This document shows positions 26,366 through 34,291 of a stretch of 64,000 nt of DNA, piece by piece. Under the pieces are notes generated by a model, which ran no database searches, was not told where the DNA came from, and saw only the letters and a list, made by a program, of their open reading frames with translations. Location: contig NZ_JYIT01000083.1 in the NCBI RefSeq assembly GCF_000956545.1, forward strand, positions 1-64,000, written 5' to 3'. Source of the stretch: Microbacterium azadirachtae. GTDB lineage: Bacteria > Actinomycetota > Actinomycetes > Actinomycetales > Microbacteriaceae. Both the position numbers and the translations under genes were made by a program. Each line of letters begins with the position of its first letter. Positions within the stretch are counted from its first letter, which is position 1.

Positions 26366-27168
26366 GCAGCGCCGACGCAGGCACGAAGGGTATCGCCCTG
26401 GTGACAGGAGCGAGTGGCAGCATCGGGGCGTCCATCGCCAGGACGCTGGCAAACGACGGCTACCACGTCGTCGTCCACTATCGGCAGAACAAGTACCAGG
26501 CCGAGAAGCTCTGTCGCCAGATTCTCTCCGGAGGCCACGAGTGCACGGCCGCGCATGCAGACCTCGAAGCGCGCGAAGGGCCGCGCGTTCTCATCGAAGC
26601 GGTCGATCGTATCGTCGCAGACACGTCAGCGCCTCTAACTGTGGTCGTCAACAACGCAGCATTGTTGCTGGGCCCCACGCTTGCGGATGCGACTCCAGCG
26701 GAGTTTGATCGCTACCTGGCCATCAACTTGCGCGCTCCGTTCTTTCTAACCCAGCTTGCTGCGGACCGAATGGGACCCGGTGCAAGCATCGTGAACATCT
26801 CATCTGCAGGCGCCCATTTTCCGAGCCGGAGCGACACCGTCTACGCGATCAGCAAGGCGGCGCTCGAAGCTCTGACGGATCAATCCGCGGCTCTACTCGC
26901 CGAACGTGGCATTCGCGTGAACACCGTCATCCCCGGCCCCACGGACACTGCACACCCAGCGCTCGAGGTGCCGGCTGTGCGCCAGCATCTGGCCAGCATC
27001 GCTGCATTCGGCGAACTGGGGGAGGTGACGGATGTGGCGCATGCGGTGTCCTACCTTGTATCGGAACAGGCGCGAAGAAGCACAGGCACACGTCTGGACG
27101 TGAGCGGTGGCAGTACATTTCGCGGCCTCGCGACGAATCTCGGGCCTTGGCGGGAGAACGTGATCTAG
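26362..27168 (+). CDS. short-chain dehydrogenase/reductase
   Basis: A 268-residue classical SDR from GTG 26362, overlapping the TetR stop. The cofactor loop TGASGSIGASIA (about 13-24), NNAA (about 97-100), the catalytic Ser in IVNISSAGAH, and YAISKAALEA with Tyr and Lys are present, as is VNTVIPGPTDT after strand 6. It resembles 3-oxoacyl-ACP reductases. In lactone autoregulator pathways a reductase often follows the condensing enzyme, so it may finish the AvrD product. It is convergent with the RiPP operon, 25 bp away. Confidence 0.88.
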   Translation: MSSADAGTKGIALVTGASGSIGASIARTLANDGYHVVVHYRQNKYQAEKLCRQILSGGHECTAAHADLEAREGPRVLIEAVDRIVADTSAPLTVVVNNAALLLGPTLADATPAEFDRYLAINLRAPFFLTQLAADRMGPGASIVNISSAGAHFPSRSDTVYAISKAALEALTDQSAALLAERGIRVNTVIPGPTDTAHPALEVPAVRQHLASIAAFGELGEVTDVAHAVSYLVSEQARRSTGTRLDVSGGSTFRGLATNLGPWRENVI

Positions 27169-27193
27169 TCCCAGTCGGGGGGAGAGGCGTCGG

Positions 27194-28681
27194 CTAGCCG
27201 TGACGGCGCTTTGACCAGCGCCACATGATGAGGAGGACGACGAGCACCAATTCGACACAGGCCGGGTACCAGGCAGCGGTTGCGGCGAACGCCCCACCCA
27301 ACGCGGCGAGAACAACAGCATCGAATAGCCACAGCAGTCGAACGATGGCGCCAAGATCGCCCATAGGCGTTGACACTGGCGCCAACAGGCTCACCGGCAT
27401 CGGCCCCTTCACAGAAGCGCAGACCCGCACGGCCACGGTCAACAGCACGAGGACGGCGGTCGTGGCAGTCAGCTGCAAGTTGAATAGGCCGCTTCCCCAA
27501 GTGCTCGTGATGACGCTGCCCACTCCCAGAAAGATCGCGGTCCCGATGGCTGGAAACGCAGCGTGATAGCTAACGAGAGCCCGGTCAGAGACCCCGTACA
27601 ACGGCAAATCCGCTGACATCGCAACTGCATGGCGAAGCCCGTCAGACAACGGCCCCACTCCGAGATACGCGAGCAAACCAGCGGCGCCCCCCCAGAAAGG
27701 CATGGGCGCCGGCCCCAGGCCGATCACGGCTCCCGCACCGGCCAACAACACTGCACCCGTCGTCGCCCGCAACGGCGTTCGCGCCGCGCCCAGCGCGTCT
27801 CTAACAACGAACCTCAGCCATTGCGAGGAATAGCTCCGCACTGCGGAGACGGTCCGAAACCGCTTAGGGCGGGCGCGGTAGACGGCAGATGCGGACTCGA
27901 GGTCGAACGTCGACGCGAACACCTGGGCTGTGTCCCAGAGCTGTGCTTGCGCCAAGAGACCATCGCGATTCAGCTTTTCCATTTGCGCGACCGCGAAGGC
28001 CATAAATCCGGCAGCGAGGAGTAAGAGACTGAACGCAGAGAAGACTGACCCTTCCACGGGATACGCGTTCGCGACCCAGTACCACGGCAGGTAAGGAACG
28101 ATAGGGCCGAAGATCGTGGAGGTCGCCCCTAAGCAGGCAAGCGCAACACCCGCAGCAAGCGAAAATCGCGGAAAGATCTGGCCCAAGAGCCAGGTGCTCC
28201 CAACCAAGAGGCCGCTGGCAACTGACGCCACCACGAACGCTGCGCCTGATACCGGTTCGACGTGACCTGTGCTCCACATCGCAGCGCTGAGTATCGCACC
28301 CGCGAAAATGACGACCGCCACGACGAGTCCTACCGCGCGGGCGACCGGCCCCCCGAACGCCAGGTTCCGCCGCAGCGGAGAGGTCGAGAACGCGAACGTC
28401 AAGAACGGCGGTCGCACCGCGGGTCCACGAAGCCGACCGACAAAGAACCCCGCGGCGCACAACAGGACGCACACGATCGTCGTTGACTTTGGGGCCCCGC
28501 CGCTCAGGAGCGCTGAGATCACAACGGGAGTAACCAACCACGACCAAAGCAGCATCAGCAACGGAACGACTACCGCGAAGGCAACGATCGCGACGATGTA
28601 GATCAAGTAGCCGAGCCCCTCGCGCTCACCGCTAGCACGAGCGCGCCAGATTGTGAGGGATCGACTCGACGCGGAGCTCAC
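27194..28681 (-). CDS. ABC transporter membrane protein of the linaridin cluster
   Basis: A 495-residue polytopic membrane protein with about ten or more hydrophobic segments. The first is at residues 24-48, with a polar stretch of about 60 residues in the middle (LNRDGLLAQAQLWDTAQVFASTFDLESASAVYRARPKRFR). There is no peptidase domain. The GTG start overlaps the ATPase stop by 4 nt, so the two form one ABC exporter, last in the minus-strand operon. Export of, or immunity to, the mature peptide is the likely role. Confidence 0.82.
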   Translation of the reverse strand: MSSASSRSLTIWRARASGEREGLGYLIYIVAIVAFAVVVPLLMLLWSWLVTPVVISALLSGGAPKSTTIVCVLLCAAGFFVGRLRGPAVRPPFLTFAFSTSPLRRNLAFGGPVARAVGLVVAVVIFAGAILSAAMWSTGHVEPVSGAAFVVASVASGLLVGSTWLLGQIFPRFSLAAGVALACLGATSTIFGPIVPYLPWYWVANAYPVEGSVFSAFSLLLLAAGFMAFAVAQMEKLNRDGLLAQAQLWDTAQVFASTFDLESASAVYRARPKRFRTVSAVRSYSSQWLRFVVRDALGAARTPLRATTGAVLLAGAGAVIGLGPAPMPFWGGAAGLLAYLGVGPLSDGLRHAVAMSADLPLYGVSDRALVSYHAAFPAIGTAIFLGVGSVITSTWGSGLFNLQLTATTAVLVLLTVAVRVCASVKGPMPVSLLAPVSTPMGDLGAIVRLLWLFDAVVLAALGGAFAATAAWYPACVELVLVVLLIMWRWSKRRHG

Positions 28682-29310
28682 GCCTCGCCACCAAGGTGAT
28701 GGATCGTCCCGCCAATCGTCGACGCCAGCTCATCACTGTGAGTTGCGACGACCAGCCCCACACCGCTGTCAGTTCGCCGCCGAAGGGCAGCGCCAACCGC
28801 CTGGAGGTGATGTCCATCAAGGCGTTGCTCCGGCTCATCCAGAAGCGCAAAGCTATACGGGCGGGCGAGGACCATCGCAAGACCGAAGAGTTGAGTTTGC
28901 CCCGATGAAAGCTCGTGCGGGAATCGCTGGCTCAATGCCGTCAGGCCGAATTCCGCAAGGAGCGATTCGGCCAGAGCGCGGCATTCCCCGAGCGAGACGA
29001 ACCAAGTCGAAGCCACCAGTTCGATGTGATCGCGAAGCGTGAGATCGGGCGCCATCGGCGGCAACCCGATCATCGACGCGACTTCGCGACGGAAGACGCG
29101 ATCCCGTTCGTCGACCTCGCGCCCATTGAACCGCACCGTGCCATCGGTGGGCCGGTGGATGCCCGCCAGCAACCTGAGGAGCGTCGACTTCCCGGCGCCG
29201 TTGGGCCCCCGAACCACCAGTGCCTCTCCAGACGAAACGCTCACGGAGGTTGCTCGAAGTAGCGAGACCCCGCCAACGGCGACTGTCGCTGATTCGACAT
29301 CGAACTGCAT
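28678..29310 (-). CDS. ABC transporter ATP-binding protein of the linaridin cluster
   Basis: A 210-residue ATPase. Walker A is GPNGAGKST (about 35-43), the signature LSSGQTQL follows near residue 126, and Walker B with catalytic Glu is FALLDEPE, then the switch His in VVATHSDE. ATG 29310 gives the normal distance to Walker A. A TTG at 29367 lies 1 nt after the upstream stop and would add 19 basic residues. It pairs with the membrane protein that follows. Analogous to the CypT-type exporter ATPase of linaridin clusters. Confidence 0.92.
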   Translation of the reverse strand: MQFDVESATVAVGGVSLLRATSVSVSSGEALVVRGPNGAGKSTLLRLLAGIHRPTDGTVRFNGREVDERDRVFRREVASMIGLPPMAPDLTLRDHIELVASTWFVSLGECRALAESLLAEFGLTALSQRFPHELSSGQTQLFGLAMVLARPYSFALLDEPEQRLDGHHLQAVGAALRRRTDSGVGLVVATHSDELASTIGGTIHHLGGEA

Positions 29311-29368
29311 GGTCTGGTGTCGCTCGCCCGTCCTCGCGTGGGCGGCCCTGTGAGCTCGGCTGCGCAAT

Positions 29369-29989
29369 TTACTTCGTCTCCGTCGGCGAGGGCACTTCGT
29401 TGGACGCCGTACGCAACTCCTCGAGCACCGTGAGCAGGAGCGGCATGAAGAAACCCGTGGTTCCGCTCCAGTCTCCCGCGCTCACGCTGAACGCCGGGAG
29501 CGTGCCCGTGAATCGGAGATTTGGTCGCCGCTCAAGTTCAGCGCACCGACGTTTCACGATCTCGTTGGTGCCGGGGAACGTCGACGCGATAGCAATCGGC
29601 TTCTTAGTGAGCTGGAGAGCCATCATGGTCGGTGTGTCCGTGAACCCCGCGGCCAGCCTCATGGTCGTGTTGATCGTTGCAGGGAAGACGCCGAAGCACT
29701 CTGCTTGGCTTTCGATTCCGATGTGGGCGCCCTCAGGGAGATCCGTCGACTCCCAAGAGTCCGCCCAGACCGCTCCAGAAGCTAGCGCGCGGAGCGCATC
29801 GAGTTGAACGAACCGCTGCGCCATTGGACTCACTCCCACGGAGACCGTGAGGTCCGGGTACATCTGCCTGAGCCAATGAAGCCAGTAAGGAACCAGCGCG
29901 GCGTTCACGGAACCCGTCACCAACAACGTCAGCCGTCGGCACGTGAAAACTGGCGGCGCCATAGCCGCGCCGGGATCAGCAGCGGTCAT
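29369..29989 (-). CDS. LanD-like flavoprotein cysteine decarboxylase (CypD-like)
   Basis: A 206-residue HFCD-family flavoprotein. TLLVTGSVNAALVPYW (about 21-36) is the FMN-binding start, GAHIGIE contains the conserved His (about 89), and CFGVFPATINTTMRLAAGFTD matches the PASANT/PxxxNT region of EpiD and CypD. These enzymes oxidatively decarboxylate the C-terminal Cys of a precursor peptide to a thioenol, the first step to S-(2-aminovinyl)cysteine (AviCys). The precursor here ends in Cys with a second Cys three residues earlier, exactly the needed substrate. The start overlaps the previous stop (ATGA). Confidence 0.88.
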   Translation of the reverse strand: MTAADPGAAMAPPVFTCRRLTLLVTGSVNAALVPYWLHWLRQMYPDLTVSVGVSPMAQRFVQLDALRALASGAVWADSWESTDLPEGAHIGIESQAECFGVFPATINTTMRLAAGFTDTPTMMALQLTKKPIAIASTFPGTNEIVKRRCAELERRPNLRFTGTLPAFSVSAGDWSGTTGFFMPLLLTVLEELRTASNEVPSPTETK

Positions 29990-30522
29990 TCGTCCGGCGC
30001 CTTCGACGTTTCCTGAGAGACCAGGATGGGCTGGAGCCCGTCGCGGCCCTTTCCGGGCGCCGAGATCATGATCATGAACTGGAACGGCACGGCCGACTTG
30101 CGCTCAGCAGCGACGCGGGTAGCGACCACCGATTCGACGAGCTTGTACGCGTTGCTCTCGACCGCCCACTCGTATGAAGCGCCATAGCCTGCCAGAACGC
30201 GCAGCTGCTGGGCAGTGTCGAACAAGGCCTTCGGGGCGCGGCTGCGCGGATTCCAGGCCAACGAGTACCACCGCAAGGGGTTGCGGAACGAGATCTCGCG
30301 CCACGGGGCCCACTCATCGGAGGCTGCTCGGGTGCGATAGAAAAGATGGACGTTCTCGACACCGGGGTTGGGCGCGAAGAAGCGCCACTGGGGGAGAGAG
30401 CGGAAGAAAGGTAGGCGTGTCCCGATCGACGCGCGACCATCAGGCAGATTGTCCAACGCCGTCAAGATGATGTGAATCGCGAGGGCGCTCGAGACGATCG
30501 TTGGCAGGGCTCTCTTGATCAC
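29986..30522 (-). CDS. small membrane-anchored protein of the linaridin operon
   Basis: A 178-residue protein with one N-terminal hydrophobic segment (about 8-26) and a soluble rest. It contains LPQWRFFAPNPGVENVHLFYRTR, a W-x-FF-x-PNP motif also seen in the C-terminal parts of HTTM/vitamin-K-carboxylase-like proteins. No catalytic motif is visible. It is coupled by 4-nt overlaps to the alpha/beta hydrolase before it and the flavoprotein after it, so it is certainly part of the pathway. It may be a subunit of the membrane modification complex. Confidence 0.78.
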   Translation of the reverse strand: MIKRALPTIVSSALAIHIILTALDNLPDGRASIGTRLPFFRSLPQWRFFAPNPGVENVHLFYRTRAASDEWAPWREISFRNPLRWYSLAWNPRSRAPKALFDTAQQLRVLAGYGASYEWAVESNAYKLVESVVATRVAAERKSAVPFQFMIMISAPGKGRDGLQPILVSQETSKAPDE

Positions 30523-31430
30523 GATGGGATACCGGTCTGTCGAATGATCTGCGAGACGATCGCTGCCGGCGCCGGCTTGCCCAGGATGGAGCGGTGGCTG
30601 GAGCCCGCGATCACATGGAAACTTGCATCGAGCCTGCTCGCGAGCGCCTGTTGCTGTTTTACGTTGTCGGAGGCCGCGAGCACATGCCGAGCGATTGGAA
30701 GGCTGGCCAGGGACGATTGGTTGTCGACAGCCTCGAGATCGTATTCGCGTTGGGCCGCAAGGAGCGTCCTGGGCATCGCGCTGGTCACCACGTACGCACG
30801 TTGTGGGTCAGGTAGGTAGGCGACGTCGCGTTCGATCTTGTTCACTGTCCAGCGGTTCGTGCCAAGGAAGGCGGAGAGCAGCTCCTGCAGCGTCATCTGA
30901 TGGTACTGGCCGACGCTCGCGGGGGTGTTTCGCTCACGACCCAGGAGGTCGGCGTCGGTGGCGTCGACCATATAGATGCCCTCAAGCCGTGATCGGAGGA
31001 CGTCGCTCTCGGCGACCACATTCGCCGCAATCACAGCACCAATCGAATGCGAAACGATCAAAACCGGACCCTCCGCGGCGAAGCGAGACAGGAGCAGTTC
31101 GATCATCTGAGCGGGACGTAGCCGACTGGTTGACCGTCCGATGCCCGAGCGGTGATACCGAAGGAGCGTGAAGTGGGGACGCAGGTTCTGCCAGATCCAG
31201 TCCCAACTTTCGAGGGGAGAGCCCAGCCCGCTTTCGAAGATGATAGTTACCGCGCCGGACTTGATAGACACGTCATACTCGATGTGCTTTCCAACGTGAT
31301 CGTCGACCACGCTCGTTCCCTTGAGTCCTAGTCGGCGAGCGAACTCTTCCTCATGCCGGACGAAGGCCAAAGCGGCGCTGACACCCAAAGCAGCCGTCAC
31401 ACCGATCGAGACCGCTTGTTCCAGCTTCAT
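30519..31430 (-). CDS. alpha/beta hydrolase-fold linaridin modification protein
   Basis: A 303-residue protein with an N-terminal membrane anchor (about residues 5-23). The alpha/beta hydrolase core has FESGLGSPLESWDWIW (oxyanion region), the nucleophile elbow VSHSIGA with Ser at about 129, VDATDA with a candidate Asp, and a C-terminal SSHRS with the candidate His. Linaridin clusters encode a conserved pair, an alpha/beta-hydrolase-like protein and a polytopic membrane protein (the LinH/LinL or fused LinE type), linked to Thr dehydration and epimerisation. I did not assign the letters. ATG 31430 overlaps the upstream stop. Confidence 0.84.
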   Translation of the reverse strand: MKLEQAVSIGVTAALGVSAALAFVRHEEEFARRLGLKGTSVVDDHVGKHIEYDVSIKSGAVTIIFESGLGSPLESWDWIWQNLRPHFTLLRYHRSGIGRSTSRLRPAQMIELLLSRFAAEGPVLIVSHSIGAVIAANVVAESDVLRSRLEGIYMVDATDADLLGRERNTPASVGQYHQMTLQELLSAFLGTNRWTVNKIERDVAYLPDPQRAYVVTSAMPRTLLAAQREYDLEAVDNQSSLASLPIARHVLAASDNVKQQQALASRLDASFHVIAGSSHRSILGKPAPAAIVSQIIRQTGIPS

Positions 31431-32272
31431 CTCCGGCCTCCACGATGGTCGAGAACGTACTCGACGGCGCTGTGCGCGCCGCTGAAACCCCATAGGAACC
31501 GCGGCAGCCCCATCGTCACGGCGATGCCGAGATGGAAGGCCTTTACGCCCAACAACGCAAGGCGTGTGAGCGGTCTGGGGAGGAAGTAGATGAGTGGGTA
31601 TCCGCTCTCCCACGCGATCGTCGACCACGTGAGCAACCGCGACAGCATCGGATGACGTACGAAGAACTTCGCAGCTGGGGTGTGCCCGTACATATCGGTC
31701 TCGAGGACCATCTCGAGTGCCCGACCGGAACGCCATGTGTGTGAGATCGCCTTTGCCAGGCCCGAGGCCACGTAGGAGACCGTCGTTTGAACGTTGACAG
31801 CTCTCAAGAACACGTCGTTACTGGCATTTCGATCGGGGATGAAGGCTGTAACGACTCTGTAGCTGTTGATTACGCCGCTCATTTGATCCGAGCCATCGCG
31901 TCCGTAGGGATTGCGGTGCTCGAAGAGAAGGGCAGAAGTCGCCATGAGGGCTGCCCCGGCGGTCTGTCGCGCATGGCTTCGCCTCGCCGTGAGAGTCAGT
32001 AGGCCACCCAACAGGTTCATCCCATGGACCAGGAGTGCTCCACCTCGGGTGTCGAGGCGGCGACGCAACGCCAGCGGCAGCCAACTAGAGGAAGTCGTTT
32101 GGCTTCGGCCTCGCAGGAGTCCGTCGGGCTCGTAGTCCTTGATCGAGTACAAGCCTTCGCATGCACTTAGTACCTGCCCGGCTGCTACGGGCGCGAGTGT
32201 CCAGAACACACGGTCGTCCGTGGAGGCCCCCCTGGGTCCCACGGACGACCGGCTGGAGTGTTTCCGTCCCAA
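31427..32272 (-). CDS. polytopic membrane protein, linaridin modification partner
   Basis: Up to 281 residues, starting at TTG 32272, 7 nt after the precursor stop. GTG 32242 or GTG 32209 are alternatives, since no strong ribosome binding site marks any. Hydrophobic segments lie at about 66-100, 105-125, 160-185 and 215-255, with motifs NPYGRDGSDQMSGVINSYR, NVQTTVSYVASGLAKAISHTWRSG and ESGYPLIYFLP. These resemble HTTM-type membrane proteins, in which an xxYxxSGxxK motif recurs. It is the expected membrane partner of the hydrolase-like protein in linaridin clusters. Confidence 0.82.
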   Translation of the reverse strand: MGRKHSSRSSVGPRGASTDDRVFWTLAPVAAGQVLSACEGLYSIKDYEPDGLLRGRSQTTSSSWLPLALRRRLDTRGGALLVHGMNLLGGLLTLTARRSHARQTAGAALMATSALLFEHRNPYGRDGSDQMSGVINSYRVVTAFIPDRNASNDVFLRAVNVQTTVSYVASGLAKAISHTWRSGRALEMVLETDMYGHTPAAKFFVRHPMLSRLLTWSTIAWESGYPLIYFLPRPLTRLALLGVKAFHLGIAVTMGLPRFLWGFSGAHSAVEYVLDHRGGRR

Positions 32273-32279
32273 GGCGCGC

Positions 32280-32453
32280 TTAGCAGACGAGGCAGATCGT
32301 GCTGCCCTGGATCACCATCGTTGCTGCGGGGACGATCATCGGCGTCGTCATGACGGGCATCTCAGAGGTCTCGGCGAAGCCCGCCTCGACGTCTCCGAAG
32401 ATTGCGTTGACCTCGGCTTCGAGGGCACGCGAGGCAGTGAGTGTCGTGCTCAT
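32280..32453 (-). CDS. linaridin precursor peptide (cypemycin type)
   Basis: A 57-residue peptide. ATG 32453 was chosen because GGAGA lies 7 nt upstream; ATG 32465 is less likely. The last 11 residues, VIQGSTICLVC, are identical to the C-terminus of cypemycin as I recall it. By alignment with the CypA ...PAM/ATP junction, the leader ends ...EMPVM at residue 35. The 22-residue core starts TTPMIVPAATM and ends with that shared block, with Cys at core positions 19 and 22 for AviCys. Core positions 1 and 4-11 differ from cypemycin, except Ala 9. Thr at core 1, 2, 10 and 17 are dehydration candidates. First gene of the minus-strand operon. Confidence 0.93.
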   Translation of the reverse strand: MSTTLTASRALEAEVNAIFGDVEAGFAETSEMPVMTTPMIVPAATMVIQGSTICLVC

Positions 32454-32487
32454 GTTGATCTCCATTCGTGGTCGATTCGGTATCATT

Positions 32488-32513
32488 ACATACGGGACTG
32501 TACCGTAAGTCAA
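32488..32513 (-). promoter_or_regulatory. linaridin operon promoter with palindromic operator
   Basis: On the plus strand ACATACGG-GACTGTA-CCGTAAGT (32488-32510) is an interrupted palindrome with one arm mismatch. It contains CTGTACCGTAAGT, shared with the avrD promoter. Read on the minus strand, TTGACT (32508-32513) is a good -35. The palindrome fills the space to an AT-rich TATGTAATGAT region, a typical repressor position. Confidence 0.6.
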
Positions 32514-32699
32514 GCGACAAAGATGAGGCCGTCATGCGCCTGACCAACAGCCAGTTGAGCTGTTTTTGACGAGGTCGAAGAGCGGAGATTTACGGATGTT
32601 CTGTAACGTAACGGCGGCGCTGTCGGGCCGTAAAGCCCGCAGGCGCGAGTGCGCGACCGGGAGAAGCGCCGCCGACGCCCTCACGGCCTGGGGCGCCGC
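32514..32699. other. divergent control region between precursor and flavoenzyme genes
   Basis: No gene is visible. Besides the precursor promoter it holds TTGACG at 32566-32571, a possible -35 for the flavoenzyme, and a third motif copy CTGTAACGTAACG at 32601-32613, flanked by TTACGG. Confidence 0.5.
32601..32613 (+). promoter_or_regulatory. third copy of the CTGTAnCGTAA motif
   Basis: CTGTAACGTAACG, in the same orientation relative to the downstream flavoenzyme as the copy before avrD. With TTACGG 12 bp upstream it forms a loose inverted repeat TTACG-N12-CGTAA. Confidence 0.5.
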
Positions 32700-34127
32700 G
32701 TGACACCCGACGCATACGTCGTCGGGTCAGGCCCTAACGGCCTGGCAGCAGCGATGACTCTCGCCCGGGCAGGCTTGCGGGTCACCGTGCTCGAGGCGCA
32801 GAACGAGGTTGGCGGTGGGGTCCGGTCCTACCTGCACAACGGGAGCGTCATTGACCGGTACTCAGCCGTTCATCCGCTAGCGCTGGCATCGCCTTTCTTC
32901 CAGGCCTGGGGCGTCGAGTCCCGCGTCCCGTATATCCGACCGAGCGTGTCGTTTGCTCATCCGCTCGGCGATCGCGCGGCCATCGCGTATCGCGATCTCG
33001 AACGCACGGTGGACGAACTTGGCAATGCCGGCGCTGGGTGGGCGAGGATTTTTGCATCTCTCGTCCGGAACGAAAGAGAGATCACAGATGCGGCGCTGTC
33101 GCCAATGGTCAGGACCCCGGCGAACCTCAAAGCTCTGCCGCTCCTCGGCCGTGCAACATTGCTGTCGAGCTGGCCAGGAGCGCGAGTTGGAATCGATGGG
33201 GTTGATGGGCGGGCGCTGCTCGCTGGCCTTGTCGCGCACGCCGGCCAGCCGATTGGGTCCTTCGCCGCTGCGGCGTCAGGAATCGTCCTAGGGGCACACG
33301 CACACGTGCGTGGCTGGGGGATCCCGCGCGGAGGCGCGCAACATCTCGCGGATGAAATGGTGAAGGACATCCTGGACCATGGCGGGACCATAGAGACCGG
33401 CCGCCCCGTTACCGATGTGACCGACCTAACCGACGCCCGGATAGTCATCGCTGACGTGTCTACGCAAGCGCTTCGGGAAATGCTGCCGAACGATCTACGG
33501 TCCAGGGTGCCAAAAGCACTGGCCAGCGGGATCGGCGTCGCACGTGCCGACTTCGTCCTGTCGCAGGAGATCCCCTGGACGGACACACGAGTTCTCGAGG
33601 CTGGGACGGTACACCTGGGTGGGCGTTGGGAAGACATCGCTGCTGCGGAGAGGGCCGTCCATGCCGGAACCCACGCTGAGCGGCCATACATACTGCTTGC
33701 GCAACCGACTGCATTGGACCCGGATCGCGCGACGACAGGTCGCTCCGTCGTCTGGGCGTATGCGCACGTCCCAGCCGGCTCAACTCTCGATCCTCGCTCC
33801 CAGATACTTGCGGAACTTGAACGACATGCCCCAGGCGTCAGGGATCTAGTCGAAGATTCTCTCGCTACCCCCGCGGCGTCTCTCGGTGACGCGAACTCGA
33901 ACCTTCGGCATGGCGACATCACTGGAGGCAGCACTTCTCTGTACCGCCTGGTGGCGCGTCCTCGCTTGTCCTCAGCCCCTTGGCGAACCAAGATTCGAGG
34001 CCTCTACATCTGTTCGGCGTCGGCAGTTCCAGGGCCTGGAGTGCACGGGATGGGCGGTTGGTGGGCAGCTAGGACGGCGTTGAACGATGTGGCCTCGTTG
34101 CGCGTCGACCTGGACCTGCTCGGTTGA
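32700..34127 (+). CDS. phytoene desaturase-like FAD-dependent oxidoreductase
   Basis: A 475-residue flavoprotein of the CrtI/amine-oxidase group. GTG 32700 was chosen because it gives a short N-terminus before the FAD loop [19 protein letters not shown] and [36 protein letters not shown] and the C-terminal [26 protein letters not shown] complete the family pattern. No carotenoid genes accompany it, so carotenoid desaturation is unlikely. It is divergent from the precursor gene and shares its control region, so a tailoring oxidation of the peptide or of the AvrD product is possible. An IS lies 164 bp past its end. Confidence 0.85.
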   Translation: MTPDAYVVGSGPNGLAAAMTLARAGLRVTVLEAQNEVGGGVRSYLHNGSVIDRYSAVHPLALASPFFQAWGVESRVPYIRPSVSFAHPLGDRAAIAYRDLERTVDELGNAGAGWARIFASLVRNEREITDAALSPMVRTPANLKALPLLGRATLLSSWPGARVGIDGVDGRALLAGLVAHAGQPIGSFAAAASGIVLGAHAHVRGWGIPRGGAQHLADEMVKDILDHGGTIETGRPVTDVTDLTDARIVIADVSTQALREMLPNDLRSRVPKALASGIGVARADFVLSQEIPWTDTRVLEAGTVHLGGRWEDIAAAERAVHAGTHAERPYILLAQPTALDPDRATTGRSVVWAYAHVPAGSTLDPRSQILAELERHAPGVRDLVEDSLATPAASLGDANSNLRHGDITGGSTSLYRLVARPRLSSAPWRTKIRGLYICSASAVPGPGVHGMGGWWAARTALNDVASLRVDLDLLG

Positions 34128-34291
34128 GGACGTCTTAGGCAAGGCTGAGCAACGACGACGGGTGAAGACGCAATGAGCAGGAAACCCGAAGCGCAGGGTA
34201 GCCAGTTCGTGAGGATATTCGCGTCGTAGTTTTGGGCGCTGCATCGAGCTGCTGTTTGCTTGCGGAGTACCGCGCACGTCGTCTGTATGAC
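34128..34291. other. stretch between flavoenzyme and second IS
   Basis: No gene of its own. The minus strand holds 50-odd codons that extend the IS transposase reading frame past the IS end. Confidence 0.6.

Noticed and set aside
27194..32453. Lanthipeptide or lasso peptide cluster
   Set aside because: No LanB, LanC, LanM, lasso cyclase or leader-binding protein is present; the precursor C-terminus and the membrane/hydrolase proteins fit linaridins.
32454..32513. Longer N-terminus (77 residues) for the linaridin precursor
   Set aside because: The extra codons overlap the palindromic operator and promoter; ATG 32453 has a ribosome binding site and gives the expected precursor length.
32700..34127. 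Carotenoid biosynthesis locus
   Set aside because: Only a desaturase-like enzyme is present; there is no crtE, crtB or cyclase gene nearby.
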